Notes: generated by a model from the letters alone, not told the origin. DNA of 64,000 bases from Geodermatophilus tzadiensis (GCF_003002915.1 NZ_PVTG01000006.1:1-64000), one strand, 5' to 3'. Numbered from the stretch's first letter, positions 53,731-61,762 are shown. Numbers and translations: made by a program.

Positions 53731-53995
53731 CACCTCGCTGACCAGAGCATGGCATCTCACCGGCGCCGAGGCCGTACAGCCATCCCTCTCCGGTGACGGC
53801 GGACCGAGGTCTCCGAGCTGTCCCTGAAGGCGGCTCTAGGGACAGCCAGCGCCGTGGCTTTATGAACGGAACGGCCACGACGATGGCGATGACGACTGCA
53901 ATGCCCACAATGATGGTGACGGGATCCGAGGTGCTGCCCGAGCCGCCGTTACGGCTCGCAAGGAGCCCGGTCCCGGCCATGATCCCGCTTGTCAT
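53519..53995 (-). CDS. Doubtful small single-pass membrane protein
   Basis: From ATG at 53995 the frame encodes one clear membrane helix (VTIIVGIAVVIAIVVAVPFI) by residue 45 and a basic stop-transfer (KPRRW). The rest of the 158 residues runs through palindrome copy 2 and antisense to the secreted-protein gene, and lacks coding character. Likely a shorter gene whose true stop was lost when the repeat inserted, or chance. Confidence 0.28.
   Translation of the reverse strand: MTSGIMAGTGLLASRNGGSGSTSDPVTIIVGIAVVIAIVVAVPFIKPRRWLSLEPPSGTARRPRSAVTGEGWLYGLGAGEMPCSGQRGVTPVARSSLRCTEQRRTRMRRRPQLQSQVPEPHSTPTGRTLCRPERGRKRSARYTRRCQERPSREWPIRR
53819..53844 (+). repeat. Island palindrome, copy 2
   Basis: TGTCCC and GGGACA arms flank TGAAGGCGGCTCTA, differing from copy 1 at three positions of the spacer. 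Confidence 0.8.
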
Positions 53996-54033
53996 GGGCA
54001 GACACCGGGGCCGCGCGCCGTGAGACTGACGGG

Positions 54034-54927
54034 ATGGCCAGATCGTCCCCGCGCATCCCTGGGTTCTCCAGCGATGCCGCCCGCGCCCGGTTCCTGGCGG
54101 TGTACGACCGGGTCCTGCAACGGCTCTGGCCGGTACCGGTGCAGGCCGAGGACATCGCGACCAGCGCGGGCACCGTCCGCATCTACCGGGCCGGCCCCCA
54201 CGGGGAGGATCCGTACGTCCTGCTGCCGATGCTCGGTTGGAACGCGCTGGCCTGGCACCGGTGGATGGGGCGCTTCGGTGACCGTTCGGGCATCGCGGTG
54301 GACCCGTTCGGCGAACCCGGTCACTCGGTGCAGACCCGGCCGGTGACCAGCCGCGACGGGCAGGCCGGGTGGGTCGAGGAGCTGCTCGCCGGCATCGGCG
54401 CCCAGCGGGCGCACCTGGTGGGGGCGTCCTGGGGTGGCTACCTCGCCGTCGAGCACGAGTTGCGCCACCCCGGCCGGGTCGCGGCAATCACCCTCATCGA
54501 GCCGGCCGGGCTGAGAACACTGCCGTGGCGGTTCTGGCTGTGGCTGGTCCCCAGCGGCCTGGCCGCCCTGCTGCTACCGGCTCCGCTGCGCCGGTGGGCA
54601 GCCCGCCGGCTGCCCAACGCCACCCTGGCCGAGGATGAGCTCCTCACGGTGCTGCGCGCCTCGCTGAGGTACCGGCGCCCGGACAACCAGACGGTGGTCT
54701 TCACCGATCAGGAGCTGGCCGGCGTTCACGTGCCGGTGCAGGCGCTCTTCGGTAGCCGCAGCCCGCTGCGTCCCGTCGGCGTCGACCGGCTGCGCGCCGC
54801 GGTGCCGGGCTGGCGGGTCGAAGTCATCCCCGGTGCCGGTCACACCCTGGTCATGGATGCCGAGGACCAGGTGATCGACCGCGTCCTCGCCTTCCCCCCG
54901 CCAGCCCCCACCGGAGAGCGGTCCTGA
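54034..54927 (+). CDS. Alpha/beta hydrolase
   Basis: A 297-residue alpha/beta hydrolase. The nucleophile elbow is VGASWGGYLAVE (Ser in G-x-S-x-G), the oxyanion region YVLLPMLGWNALAWHRWMGR, and the catalytic His is in IPGAGHTLVMDAEDQ; an acidic residue sits in FGSRSPLRPVGVDRL. It lacks a signal peptide. The cap is helical. ATG at 54034 is preferred; a GTG at 53989 is in frame. The gene is intact and its composition resembles the core genome, unlike its surroundings. Confidence 0.88.
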   Translation: MARSSPRIPGFSSDAARARFLAVYDRVLQRLWPVPVQAEDIATSAGTVRIYRAGPHGEDPYVLLPMLGWNALAWHRWMGRFGDRSGIAVDPFGEPGHSVQTRPVTSRDGQAGWVEELLAGIGAQRAHLVGASWGGYLAVEHELRHPGRVAAITLIEPAGLRTLPWRFWLWLVPSGLAALLLPAPLRRWAARRLPNATLAEDELLTVLRASLRYRRPDNQTVVFTDQELAGVHVPVQALFGSRSPLRPVGVDRLRAAVPGWRVEVIPGAGHTLVMDAEDQVIDRVLAFPPPAPTGERS

Positions 54928-54998
54928 CCGCCCCCGAGCAGAGGTCCCACGCGCTCCCACAAGACGCCCGCCCGGGAGGGATGGTCCTCGTCAACACA

Positions 54999-55024
54999 TG
55001 GCCCTGAAGGGGGCCTATGGGTCA
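54999..55024 (+). repeat. Island palindrome, copy 3
   Basis: TGGCCC and GGGTCA arms flank TGAAGGGGGCCTAT. Less regular than copies 1 and 2, but the same length and spacer pattern. Confidence 0.65.
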
Positions 55025-55098
55025 CCGGCCGCGGCTCGCCGCCAGCTGCTCTGGCAGGCGCCACACCTGCTGGCTCCTACCGGCGCTTCGCCGAAAGC

Positions 55099-55158
55099 GG
55101 GTCGTCCGGAGTAGAACCGGAACGTATGGCTCGATCCTCTGCCGTTGAGCTACGACCC
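55099..55158 (-). pseudogene. tRNA-like sequence (truncated tRNA relic)
   Basis: On the minus strand a 7-bp acceptor-like stem (GGGTCGT/ACGACCC) encloses a D-arm-like AGCTCAACGGCAGAGG and a T-arm-like CCGGTTCTACTCCGG with loop TTCTACT. The whole is only 60 bases because the anticodon and variable arm are reduced to about 15 bases. It may be a defective tRNA of the element or another integration scar. Confidence 0.45.
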
Positions 55159-55168
55159 TCTTCCCTCG

Positions 55169-55318
55169 TCAGAGGGTGCGGTTGACTTCGACCGCCTTTC
55201 GCAACGCAATCAGCTCACCACGGACCTTTCCGGTTCCAAGTTGAACCGCGAGTGCGATGATGCCGACCTGCAGGGCCAGACCGATGAGGAGCAGGATGAG
55301 GAATCCGCCTGTGTTCAC
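55169..55318 (-). CDS. Small single-pass membrane protein (tentative)
   Basis: A 49-residue protein MNTGGFLILLLIGLALQVGI then IALAVQLGTGKVRGELIALR, ending AVEVNRTL: one membrane helix followed by a basic helix. GTG at 55318 has GGGAG 9-10 bases upstream. It looks like a genuine tiny membrane protein but has no recognised family; reading from 55366 adds 16 hydrophilic residues. Confidence 0.45.
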   Translation of the reverse strand: MNTGGFLILLLIGLALQVGIIALAVQLGTGKVRGELIALRKAVEVNRTL

Positions 55319-55529
55319 TTCTTCTGTTCTCCCTAAGTAACGGCGAGGGCGACTGTCCTGGGACACTTCGGTTGGCCGACGTCATCACTCAAGTCGAGAG
55401 ACAGGGTCAGCTTCGGTCCGATCGACGTGCGTACCCCCGGGGGCTTGGCCCCGGGTCGCTGACGTCCTTGACTGGCCGCCTCCTCGACCTTCAGACGGCA
55501 CATCCTCGGCCCTAGCCGTCCGCCTGGCG

Positions 55530-55556
55530 TGTCCCAATGTGGGCCGCTCTGCGACA
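55530..55556 (-). repeat. Island palindrome, copy 5
   Basis: TGTCCC and GCGACA arms flank AATGTGGGCCGCTCT on the + strand; in opposite orientation to copies 1-3. Confidence 0.65.
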
Positions 55557-55585
55557 CCGCCGGCACGTGGCGCTAGCGTCCGACG

Positions 55586-55980
55586 ATGCCCATGGACGAT
55601 GCCGCGCACGCCACTGCACTCGCCCAGGAGCTCCTCGGACAATTCTTCGACCAGCTCTGCGTAGGCGCGGGCGATGTCCAGCTCCGCTTCTCTCACGTGA
55701 CCGTCTCCCTCTGGTCGACGATCGGCGTCTCAACCGGCGATGACGCTCCCGTTCAGCCGTACAGCGTCAGCGGGGTAGCCCTGCTCCTGCCGCTGCTCAA
55801 CGGAGAAGTGACTGCAGCGGACATAGACCCCAGCGGGACGCTGACGATCACGCTGGGCGGCGTGACCATCTGCTGCGGGAGCGACCCGGCTACGAGTCGT
55901 GGTCCTACGACGGCCGTGATGGCGAGAAGGTCGTCTGCAGGCCGGGCGGCGACTTGGCCATCTGGAGCGCAGCCCGATAA
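55586..55980 (+). pseudogene. DUF6188-like protein, frameshifted
   Basis: From ATG at 55586 the frame encodes QELLGQFFDQLCVGAGDVQL, then LWSTIGVSTGDD, VALLLPLLNGEVTAADIDPS and GTLTITLGGVTI, typical of a small DUF6188-like actinobacterial protein. After about 55890 the conserved end, YESWSYDGRDGEKVVCRPGG and DLAIWSAAR with TAA at 55978-55980, is found in another frame. One base has been lost near GCGACCCGGCTAC. Family function unknown. Confidence 0.72.
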
Positions 55981-55984
55981 CAGG

Positions 55985-56011
55985 TGTCCCATAGTGGGCC
56001 GCTTAGAGACA
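55985..56011 (-). repeat. Island palindrome, copy 4
   Basis: TGTCCC and GAGACA arms flank ATAGTGGGCCGCTTA on the + strand; it lies five bases after the DUF6188-like stop. Confidence 0.75.
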
Positions 56012-56248
56012 GCAGCTACGCGCCGTGAGGACAACTGCAGGGCGGACCCATTCGGACTCAGTCGGCCGGTCGAACTCGGTCCACTTGACCCGACTGCCGT
56101 CGGACCCTGTGGACCCGATGCGGAGATCGCCGCCCTCGACGCTGTGGCGGGTGGGGACTCGATCAGATCGAGGCCCCGATCGCGGCCGCGGGTCACATCG
56201 CGCACGGATCCGTCGTGATGGCCCATCCGGGCCGGGCATCATGGCCCT
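56012..56248. other. Island gap, no gene recognised
   Basis: Stops in all frames; no motif beyond the end of palindrome copy 4. The 3' end lies next to the CheB-like fragment. Confidence 0.4.
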
Positions 56249-56518
56249 GTGGTTGCGCAGGACACGGCGAAGCCGTCGGCCGGGGACCGCTATCGCGCCC
56301 TGGTGGTCGGCACTTCGATGGGAGGGGTGGAGGCGCTCCAGGCGGTCCTGGGCAGCCTGCGGACTGAGAGCGGGGTGCCAGTTCTCGTCGCGCAGCACTC
56401 CGGGGCGAGTTCGTGGTGGCTGGACAAGGTGCTGGCTCGCACCTCGCCGCCCGACCGGTTCGCCGCCACCTACGGCGCCACGTTCGGCGTCCTGCCCAGC
56501 CACACCCTGCGCACCTGA
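56249..56518 (+). pseudogene. CheB-like fragment fused to an AraC C-terminal tail
   Basis: An 89-codon frame from GTG at 56249. Residues 15-70 (YRALVVGTSMGGVEALQAVL and VPVLVAQHSGASSWW) are the start of a CheB methylesterase catalytic domain with its Ser (GTSMGG) and His (QHSG). The last 20 residues (DRFAATYGATFGVLPSHTLR plus T) are instead the end of an AraC regulator, almost the same as the end of the next gene. A deletion or recombination has joined the two, so neither domain is complete. Confidence 0.75.
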
Positions 56519-56551
56519 GCGCCGGGGCACGAGCCATTGGAGGAACGCGTC

Positions 56552-57526
56552 ATGGCCCCTGGGACCCCCATCCCACCGCGGCGCTTCCGGTACGCCACGG
56601 CCGACCGGATGGAGGCCAGCGACTTCCTCGACCGCGCCTACGGGGCACGGCTGCGGCTGGGCGGCTTCCCTGACACCGGTCCGCTGGTGACCCTCGACCA
56701 GGTACAGGCCGGAGCGCTCACCCTCGTCGACTTCCGGCTGGCGTCCGATCTCGTCTTCGAGGCCACGGGCCAGGACGACGTCATGATCAACACCGTCCTC
56801 GACGGGAGCATGGTCTACGACAGCGGCAAGGCCGGCCACAGCTTCCGGCCCGGAGACGTCGGCATCGGCAACCACCCCCACATGAAGGACCTGGTGGCCC
56901 GGTCCCACGCCCTGCACCTGCACACCGTCGGCCTGCCGGCCTCCCTGCTCACCGAGGTGGCCGGCCGCGACCCCGCGCAGGACGGCTCGTCGTGGGAGCT
57001 GCTGTCCCTGCGGCCCGTCGACGGCGGCGACGGACGGTGGCGCCGGACCACCCGATTGGTCAACGACCTGCTCGCCGAGCCCGAGACCGCCGCGTCGCCG
57101 CTGCTGCTCGGGCCGGTCGCGCGACTGCTGGCCGCCACCGTCCTGACGATCTTCCCCAACACCGCCGTCGCCGAGCCGGCGGCCGCGGACAGCCTCGACG
57201 CCCACCCCGGCACGTTGCGGCGCGCAACCGACTTCATCGACTCGCATCCCGACCTCGACATCAGCGTCGCCGACATTGCCCGCGCCGCCTCCGTCACCCC
57301 GCGCGCGGTGCAAATGGCCTTCCGCCGGCACCTGGACACCACGCCGACCGCCTACCTCCGCCAGGTGCGGCTGGCGCAGGCGCACCGGCAGCTGTGCGAC
57401 GCCGCCCCCGGCGACGGGGTCACCGTGACCGCCGTCGCCGCCCGCTGGGGGTTCACCCCCAGCCGGTTCACCGAGCGCTACCGCGCCGCCTACGGCGTGC
57501 TGCCCAGCCACACCCTGCGCACCTGA
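56552..57526 (+). CDS. AraC family transcriptional regulator
   Basis: A 324-residue regulator. The N-terminal half (FDFR-like stretch LTLVDFRLASDLVFEATGQD, then SMVYDSGKAGHSFRPGDVGI) is the AraC-type binding domain found in aromatic-substance regulators. The C-terminal half has two helix-turn-helix motifs: DISVADIARAASVTPRAVQM with FRRHLDTTPTAYLRQVRLAQ, and VTVTAVAARWGFTPSRFTER. ATG at 56552 has GGAGGA upstream; a TTG at 56537 is also in frame. Its ligand and targets are unknown. Intact despite the surrounding decay. Confidence 0.88.
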   Translation: MAPGTPIPPRRFRYATADRMEASDFLDRAYGARLRLGGFPDTGPLVTLDQVQAGALTLVDFRLASDLVFEATGQDDVMINTVLDGSMVYDSGKAGHSFRPGDVGIGNHPHMKDLVARSHALHLHTVGLPASLLTEVAGRDPAQDGSSWELLSLRPVDGGDGRWRRTTRLVNDLLAEPETAASPLLLGPVARLLAATVLTIFPNTAVAEPAAADSLDAHPGTLRRATDFIDSHPDLDISVADIARAASVTPRAVQMAFRRHLDTTPTAYLRQVRLAQAHRQLCDAAPGDGVTVTAVAARWGFTPSRFTERYRAAYGVLPSHTLRT

Positions 57527-57860
57527 CCCGCCCTGTGCGGCCAGCAGCCGGCGGGCCTCCAGGCCCCGGCGCAGCTGCTCCACCCGCTGCCGGCCGGCGC
57601 GGGCCTCGACGACGCGCGGGGCCGCGGAGCGCCGGGCCGACTGGGCCGCCGCGGCGCGACGCGCCGCCACCTCGGCCCGGTCCCTGGGCGCCGCGCGCGG
57701 GGACCCCGCCCGCGCTCAGGGGCGCCCCGCCTGTCCGAGACGACCGACCGCGCGTGACCATCCGCCATCAGCGGACGCGCCGGCCGGGGGCGGCGCCGAT
57801 CGACCGGTCACAGGGCTGCGCATCGTGGAGGTGTCAGTCCGCCTGGCCGGGACCTGCCGG
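57527..57860. other. Island gap after the AraC gene, no gene recognised
   Basis: The minus strand has an Arg/Ala-rich stretch (ARRAAAAQSARRSAAPRVVE) that continues without a stop into antisense of the AraC gene, so it may be a truncated relic. Nothing can be supported. Confidence 0.35.
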
Positions 57861-58139
57861 TCAGTGCGTGGCGGAACCGGGCGCGGCAGCGCGCGTCCAC
57901 ATCTGCAGCGCCAGGCGGCGGTGGTCGTCGGCTCGCGCGCGCGCCCACGCCGCCCGGTCCCCGTACGGCGCGGGCGAGTCAGCGATGCCGACGACGGCGT
58001 CCGCGGCGGCAGCGATGCCGTCGTAGCTCAACGCCACGGCTGCGACGGTCGTGGCGGCCGCCCGGATCGCCTCGGCGGCCTGCTGGACAGCAGCGGCATG
58101 CCGCTGAGCAAGCAGCAATCGCTCCGGCGCCACCGTCAT
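57861..58139 (-). CDS. Small helical hypothetical protein
   Basis: A 92-residue Ala-rich helical protein beginning MTVAPERLLLAQRHAAAVQQ and ending WTRAAAPGSATH. It has no signal peptide or metal motif. ATG at 58139 starts it; the frame extends upstream to 58235 without coding character. No family recognised. It may be a real island gene, as codon use is regular. Confidence 0.45.
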   Translation of the reverse strand: MTVAPERLLLAQRHAAAVQQAAEAIRAAATTVAAVALSYDGIAAAADAVVGIADSPAPYGDRAAWARARADDHRRLALQMWTRAAAPGSATH

Positions 58140-58444
58140 GACCCGATCGTGAGCGGGGGACGAATGGTCGGCTAGCACCGCAGGCGAAGGCTGAGACGTG
58201 CGGATCCGCCCCCGCGCGAAGCGGCGCCCGTCCATCTCGGTCCTGCGGCGAGTGACATGCGGTGACAGCTCGCCCTGGGGCAGCTGGGCTCTCGGTCCCT
58301 CCTCCGGAGGTGCGCAGCGAGCACCCCCAGGATCTCGTCAGTTCAGGGGCGTCGCTCTCGGCCGCATCGAGTCGATCGTCGTCGCCGCTCAGCGACGCAC
58401 CCGAACAGTGTGCAGAGGCGGCTGGACGGCGGGACGCCGGCGGT
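58140..58444. other. Island gap, no gene recognised
   Basis: Short frames on both strands without coding character; no repeat or hairpin noticed. Confidence 0.35.
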
Positions 58445-58785
58445 ATGGCATCGAAGGACCGGCACGCTGGTGCGGACGGCCGGAGGAAGGACGACGTGCC
58501 TCGGGAAGCGTGGCGGCAGCGCCAGCTCGCTGCGGAGCTGGACGAGCGGCGAAAGCAGGTCGGCGAATCGCTCGCTGCGACCGCCGGCGACATCGCCGCA
58601 ACCGAGGGAGGATCGCGAACACGCTCGACGCGGTGGCGAGAACCCGACCGGACAGAGCTGCTCACCTCCATGAGCCGGCCGAACACGCGCGCGCAAGAGC
58701 ACATCGACACGTCGAACGCGGAGCGGCGTCACGAACGTGCCCCGTCCGACTGTCCGGAGCAGTAGCGCCGCTGCAAGCGCCATGA
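58445..58785 (+). pseudogene. Coiled-coil hypothetical protein, frameshifted
   Basis: From ATG at 58445 the frame reads MASKDRHAGADGRRKDDVPR, then EAWRQRQLAAELDERRKQVG and ESLAATAGDIAATE, a coiled-coil pattern. Near 58612 the pattern moves to another frame: RIANTLDAVARTRPDRAAHL, HEPAEHARARAHRHVERG. A single indel explains it. The original small coiled-coil protein has no assigned function. Confidence 0.5.
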
Positions 58786-59301
58786 GGAAAGAGAGCTGAG
58801 ACGCCGGGCTCTTCCTCCTCAGACGGGGACCGGGAGGAATGCAGTGCACGACGGCGACTGACCGCCCCTGCCGTGACCGTCCCAGAGGTCGCCTCGAGTG
58901 ACACGTCCGTCGGCGTTCGAGAGCCGTTGAGCTCACCGGCGGAGCACCGGAGAACCTCCAGGAGGCTCCTGTCTGTCCCTGGTGGTCGGGCCGGTCGAGC
59001 CGCCAGGGTCGGTCGCCGACATGGCCGGCATCGCCCACAGATCGGGCGGGACGCACCGGCCGCGCGGCCATGACGCGACCTGGCAGAGAGCGCGCCCGCA
59101 AGGCTGGAGAAGCACGGAAGAAGTGGCGTGTAGCTGGTCCTCGGGTCACAGCTGGGCTGCAGGCACGGCGCCGTCCACAGCTCCTCGGCCATCCATAGAT
59201 CTGGGCCGAAGCCGCTCACCTACCCAGTCGTCGTATCTCGTCGATCGGCTGTCGGACGTCGCCGACGGCTTCTACGAGCCTGGGAGCTGAGGTACTGCCA
59301 G
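58786..59301. other. Region before the integrase, no gene recognised
   Basis: About 500 bases without a convincing frame on either strand. It may hold the remnants of an excisionase or control gene, but none can be recognised. Confidence 0.4.
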
Positions 59302-60422
59302 ATGGCCACCATCCAGGACCGCTGGCACCGCAGGAACCGTCAGACGGGAGCCCTGGAGCGAACTGCGCTCTACGGCACGGGCAAGCGCTACGGAGTCCAC
59401 TTCCGCGACCCGTCCGGCCGGGAGGTCACCAAGGCCTTCGGTCGCAAGGTCGATGCCCAGCGGTGGCTCAACGAGCAGACGGTCGCGCTGGTCCTGGGGA
59501 CGTTCGTGCACCTTGGTTCACGGGCCGCTCGCACCTCGCGCCCAAGACGTTGGCCTGCTATCGCTCACTTCTCCGGGCGAGGGTGCTCCCTCGGTGGGAG
59601 AACGTCCCGGTCGGCCGAGTGGCGCACGGTGACGTGGTCGCGTGGGTGGCCGGCATGCGCGCCGACGGCCTATCCGCCAGCCGGACCCGCCAGGCGTACC
59701 ACCTCCTGACGTCGATGCCCGACGCCGCGGGCAAGGACGGCAGGCTGGCGCGCAACGCGGCCGCCGGCGTCGACCTCCCGCGTCTGCCGACCACCGATCG
59801 GCGGTACCTGCCCCACGGGCAGCTCGCCGACCTGGCCGACCACTGCGGGCGGCACCGCCTGCTCGTCCTGGTCCTCGGCTACAGCGGGCTCCGCTGGGGC
59901 GAGGCGGCCGCGCTGCGGGTCCGGCGGGTCGACCGGCTCCGCGGCCGCATCGAGGTGGCCGAGTCGGTGACCGAGGCCGAGGGGCGCTCGGTCTTCGGGC
60001 CGCCCAAGTCCCACGCGCGCCGCTGGGTGCCGGTGCGGCGGTTCCTGCGCCAGGACCTGGCCAGCCACCTGGCGGGACGGGACCCGGAGGAGTTCGTCTT
60101 CCCCTCGAGGACCGGCGGGCCGCTGCGGGTCGGCAACTTCCGACGCGACTGGTTCGACCGCGCGGCCGTCGTCGTGGGGCTGGCCGGCCTCGTGCCGCAC
60201 GAGCTCCGGCACACCGCGGCCTCGCTCGCCATCGCGTCCGGCGCCTCCATCAAGGGCGTCCAATCGATGCTCGGGCACGCATCGGCGGCGATGACTCTCG
60301 ACCGCTACGGCCACCTCTTCGGCGACGAGCTGGACGCCGTCGCGGAGCGGATGGACGCCGCTCGTGCGGACTGGATGCGGACTGAAGGCTCCGGCGGGGG
60401 CGACCGCCGGTCAGCGGACTGA
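59302..60422 (+). pseudogene. int: Tyrosine integrase, frameshifted
   Basis: Two frames make up one integrase. The first, from ATG at 59302 (MATIQDRWHRRNRQTGALER to LNEQTVALVLGTFVH), holds the arm-binding N-terminus. The second, which joins near 59513, holds the core-binding domain (HLAPKTLACYRSLLRARVLP) and the full catalytic domain: Arg in GYSGLRWGEAAALRV, Lys in GPPKSHARRW, HELRHTAASLAI, LGHASAAMTLDRYGHLF with the catalytic Tyr. A short segment after GTFVH also appears to be missing. The catalytic residues survive, but a complete protein cannot be made without a frameshift. Confidence 0.88.
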
Positions 60423-60453
60423 GCTGATCAGTGCGCTGACCAGCGGTTCCACT

Positions 60454-60488
60454 GGTGCCCCCGGCAGGATTCGAACCTGCGACACACG
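60454..60488. repeat. Right attachment site within tRNA-Arg(CCT)
   Basis: It covers the acceptor 3' strand, T-arm and part of the variable region of the intact tRNA and is identical to 51345-51379. It is the direct repeat that marks the integration event. Confidence 0.9.
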
Positions 60489-60528
60489 GTTTAGGAAACC
60501 GATGCTCTATCCCCTGAGCTACGGGGGC
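60456..60528 (-). tRNA. tRNA-Arg (anticodon CCT)
   Basis: A 73-base cloverleaf on the minus strand. Acceptor GCCCCCG pairs with CGGGGGC, D-arm GCTC...GAGC, anticodon loop TTCCTAA gives CCT, T-arm GCAGG-TTCGAAT-CCTGC, discriminator A. CCA is encoded next (60453-60455). It reads AGG codons. One T-T mismatch sits at the base of the anticodon stem. The 3' half is duplicated at the other end of the island. Confidence 0.96.
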
Positions 60529-60611
60529 TCGCCGGCCGCCGGCCGGGTGGGGACTGCCGGACGAGGTTAGCGGGGCTGCCCGCGGCGCCTCCGGCTGGCT
60601 ACCGTCGGTTC

Positions 60612-60977
60612 ATGGTGGTCCTGCTGGCCGAGCTGCTGGTCCTCCTGCTCCTGGCCGGCCTGCTGCTGTACGGGCTGGGCGTGTGGTCGGCCCGCCCCCC
60701 CGTCCCTCCGGGTGTCCGGCAGCCCGCGCGCCGGCAGCGCCGCTCCGGCGCCGTCCTGGCCCGGTGGGTGCCGGCGCACGACGAGGCCGACGGGCGGACG
60801 CGGGTGCTGCTGCGCCGCGCCTACCTCGGCCCGGACGGGCTGCCGGTCGTGCTCGAGGACCGGGTCTACACGGCCTTCGCGTCGGACGACCCGGCCTGGG
60901 AGGCGCGCTTCACCGAGGCGATGTCCGCCGCGCGGTTCCGCTGCTCGTACCTCAACGCCGAGGAGTCCGCGGGCTGA
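60612..60977 (+). CDS. Membrane-anchored hypothetical protein
   Basis: A 121-residue protein with one N-terminal hydrophobic helix (VVLLAELLVLLLLAGLLLYG) and a soluble domain (SGAVLARWVPAHDEADGRTR, then VLLRRAYLGPDGLPVVLEDR). ATG at 60612. No family recognised. Its last 112 bases are antisense to the end of the alpha/beta hydrolase gene. Confidence 0.72.
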   Translation: MVVLLAELLVLLLLAGLLLYGLGVWSARPPVPPGVRQPARRQRRSGAVLARWVPAHDEADGRTRVLLRRAYLGPDGLPVVLEDRVYTAFASDDPAWEARFTEAMSAARFRCSYLNAEESAG

Positions 60978-61762
60978 GCGGCCTGTGCCACCGTCTCCTC
61001 GACCAGCCGCACGATCGTCCGCGGCCGGTCCGACTGCGGCGCGTGCCCGGCCCACAGCAGTGGCACGAACCGTGAGCCGGGGACCAGCGGCAGGTAGCGC
61101 ACCGTCTGACCCGAGGAGATCCAGTCGGCCACGCCCTGCACGAGGGTGACCGGGCAGTCGATGCGGTCCAGGCCGCGCGGGACGTCGAGCAGCAGGCCCC
61201 ACAGCAGCGTGCGCCACCAGTCGCGGGCGTCGGCGAACCCCTCGCGGGCGCCGATCGCCTCCTCGGCGGAGGAGGCCCACGGGCGGGCCTTGAGCGGTGC
61301 CAGCAGCGCGGCCCGGCCCACCGCCGAGCGGGACAGCGGCCCGATCAGCGGCGCGCCGGTGCGCATGACCACCCGGGCGAGCGCCATGCCGGTGCCCTGC
61401 ACGACCCGCTCCGGCGGCACGTTGAGCCCCGACGGCGCGATCGCGACCACCGAGCGTGCGCGGCCGCGGCGCGCCAGCTCGATCGCCACCCGGGCGCCGA
61501 GGGAATTACCCAGGACGTGCACCCGGCCGACGCCCTCGCCGTCGAGGGTCCGCTCCACGGCGTCGGTGACCGCGGCGACGGTCGGCCGCTCCTCCAGGGC
61601 CGGCGAGCGGCCCACCCCGGGCAGGTCGACGTCGAGGACGTCGAAGCGCTCGGCCAGCGCGGGGAGGACCGCGGCGAAGTCGCGGCGCGAGCTGCCCCAG
61701 CCGTGCAGGAGCAGGAGGGCTTCGCCGGAGCCGGCTCGGGTGCAGGACAGCGTCTCGGTCAC
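60866..61762 (-). CDS. Alpha/beta hydrolase
   Basis: A 298-residue hydrolase. LLLLHGWGSSRRDFAAVL is the oxyanion region, VHVLGNSLGARVAIELA the nucleophile elbow (Ser in G-N-S-L-G), VQGVADWISSGQTV carries the acidic residue and LLWAGHAPQSDRP the His. It resembles esterases or C-C bond hydrolases; the substrate is unknown. GTG at 61762. The last 35 residues (LRYEQRNRAADIASVKRAS) lie antisense to the neighbouring gene and may be beyond the functional fold. Confidence 0.88.
   Translation of the reverse strand: MTETLSCTRAGSGEALLLLHGWGSSRRDFAAVLPALAERFDVLDVDLPGVGRSPALEERPTVAAVTDAVERTLDGEGVGRVHVLGNSLGARVAIELARRGRARSVVAIAPSGLNVPPERVVQGTGMALARVVMRTGAPLIGPLSRSAVGRAALLAPLKARPWASSAEEAIGAREGFADARDWWRTLLWGLLLDVPRGLDRIDCPVTLVQGVADWISSGQTVRYLPLVPGSRFVPLLWAGHAPQSDRPRTIVRLVEETVAQAAQPADSSALRYEQRNRAADIASVKRASQAGSSDAKAV

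Larger units (their letters stand above)
51345..60488. mobile_element. tRNA-Arg(CCT)-integrated genomic island, about 9.1 kb, decaying
   Basis: A 35-bp perfect direct repeat (51345-51379 and 60454-60488) is the 3' end of tRNA-Arg(CCT). The repeats are 9,109 bp apart. The intact tRNA is at the right end, with its 3' end facing the island, and a tyrosine integrase lies between it and the cargo, the standard layout of tRNA-targeted elements. The interior has many more stop codons in all frames than the flanks, several frameshifted genes, an IS remnant and a family of short palindromes. No conjugation, replication or phage structural genes are seen. Confidence 0.88.

Noticed and set aside
58343-59149. 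Long minus-strand frame before the integrase
   Set aside because: Composition is Arg/Ser/Pro noise, it crosses a recognisable plus-strand relic, and no motif is present.
59463-60422. A functional integrase starting inside the second frame
   Set aside because: The first codons are out-of-frame shadow of the true N-terminal domain, and the arm-binding part would be missing.
51345-60488. Prophage or integrative conjugative element
   Set aside because: No capsid, terminase, portal, relaxase, coupling protein or replication gene is visible.
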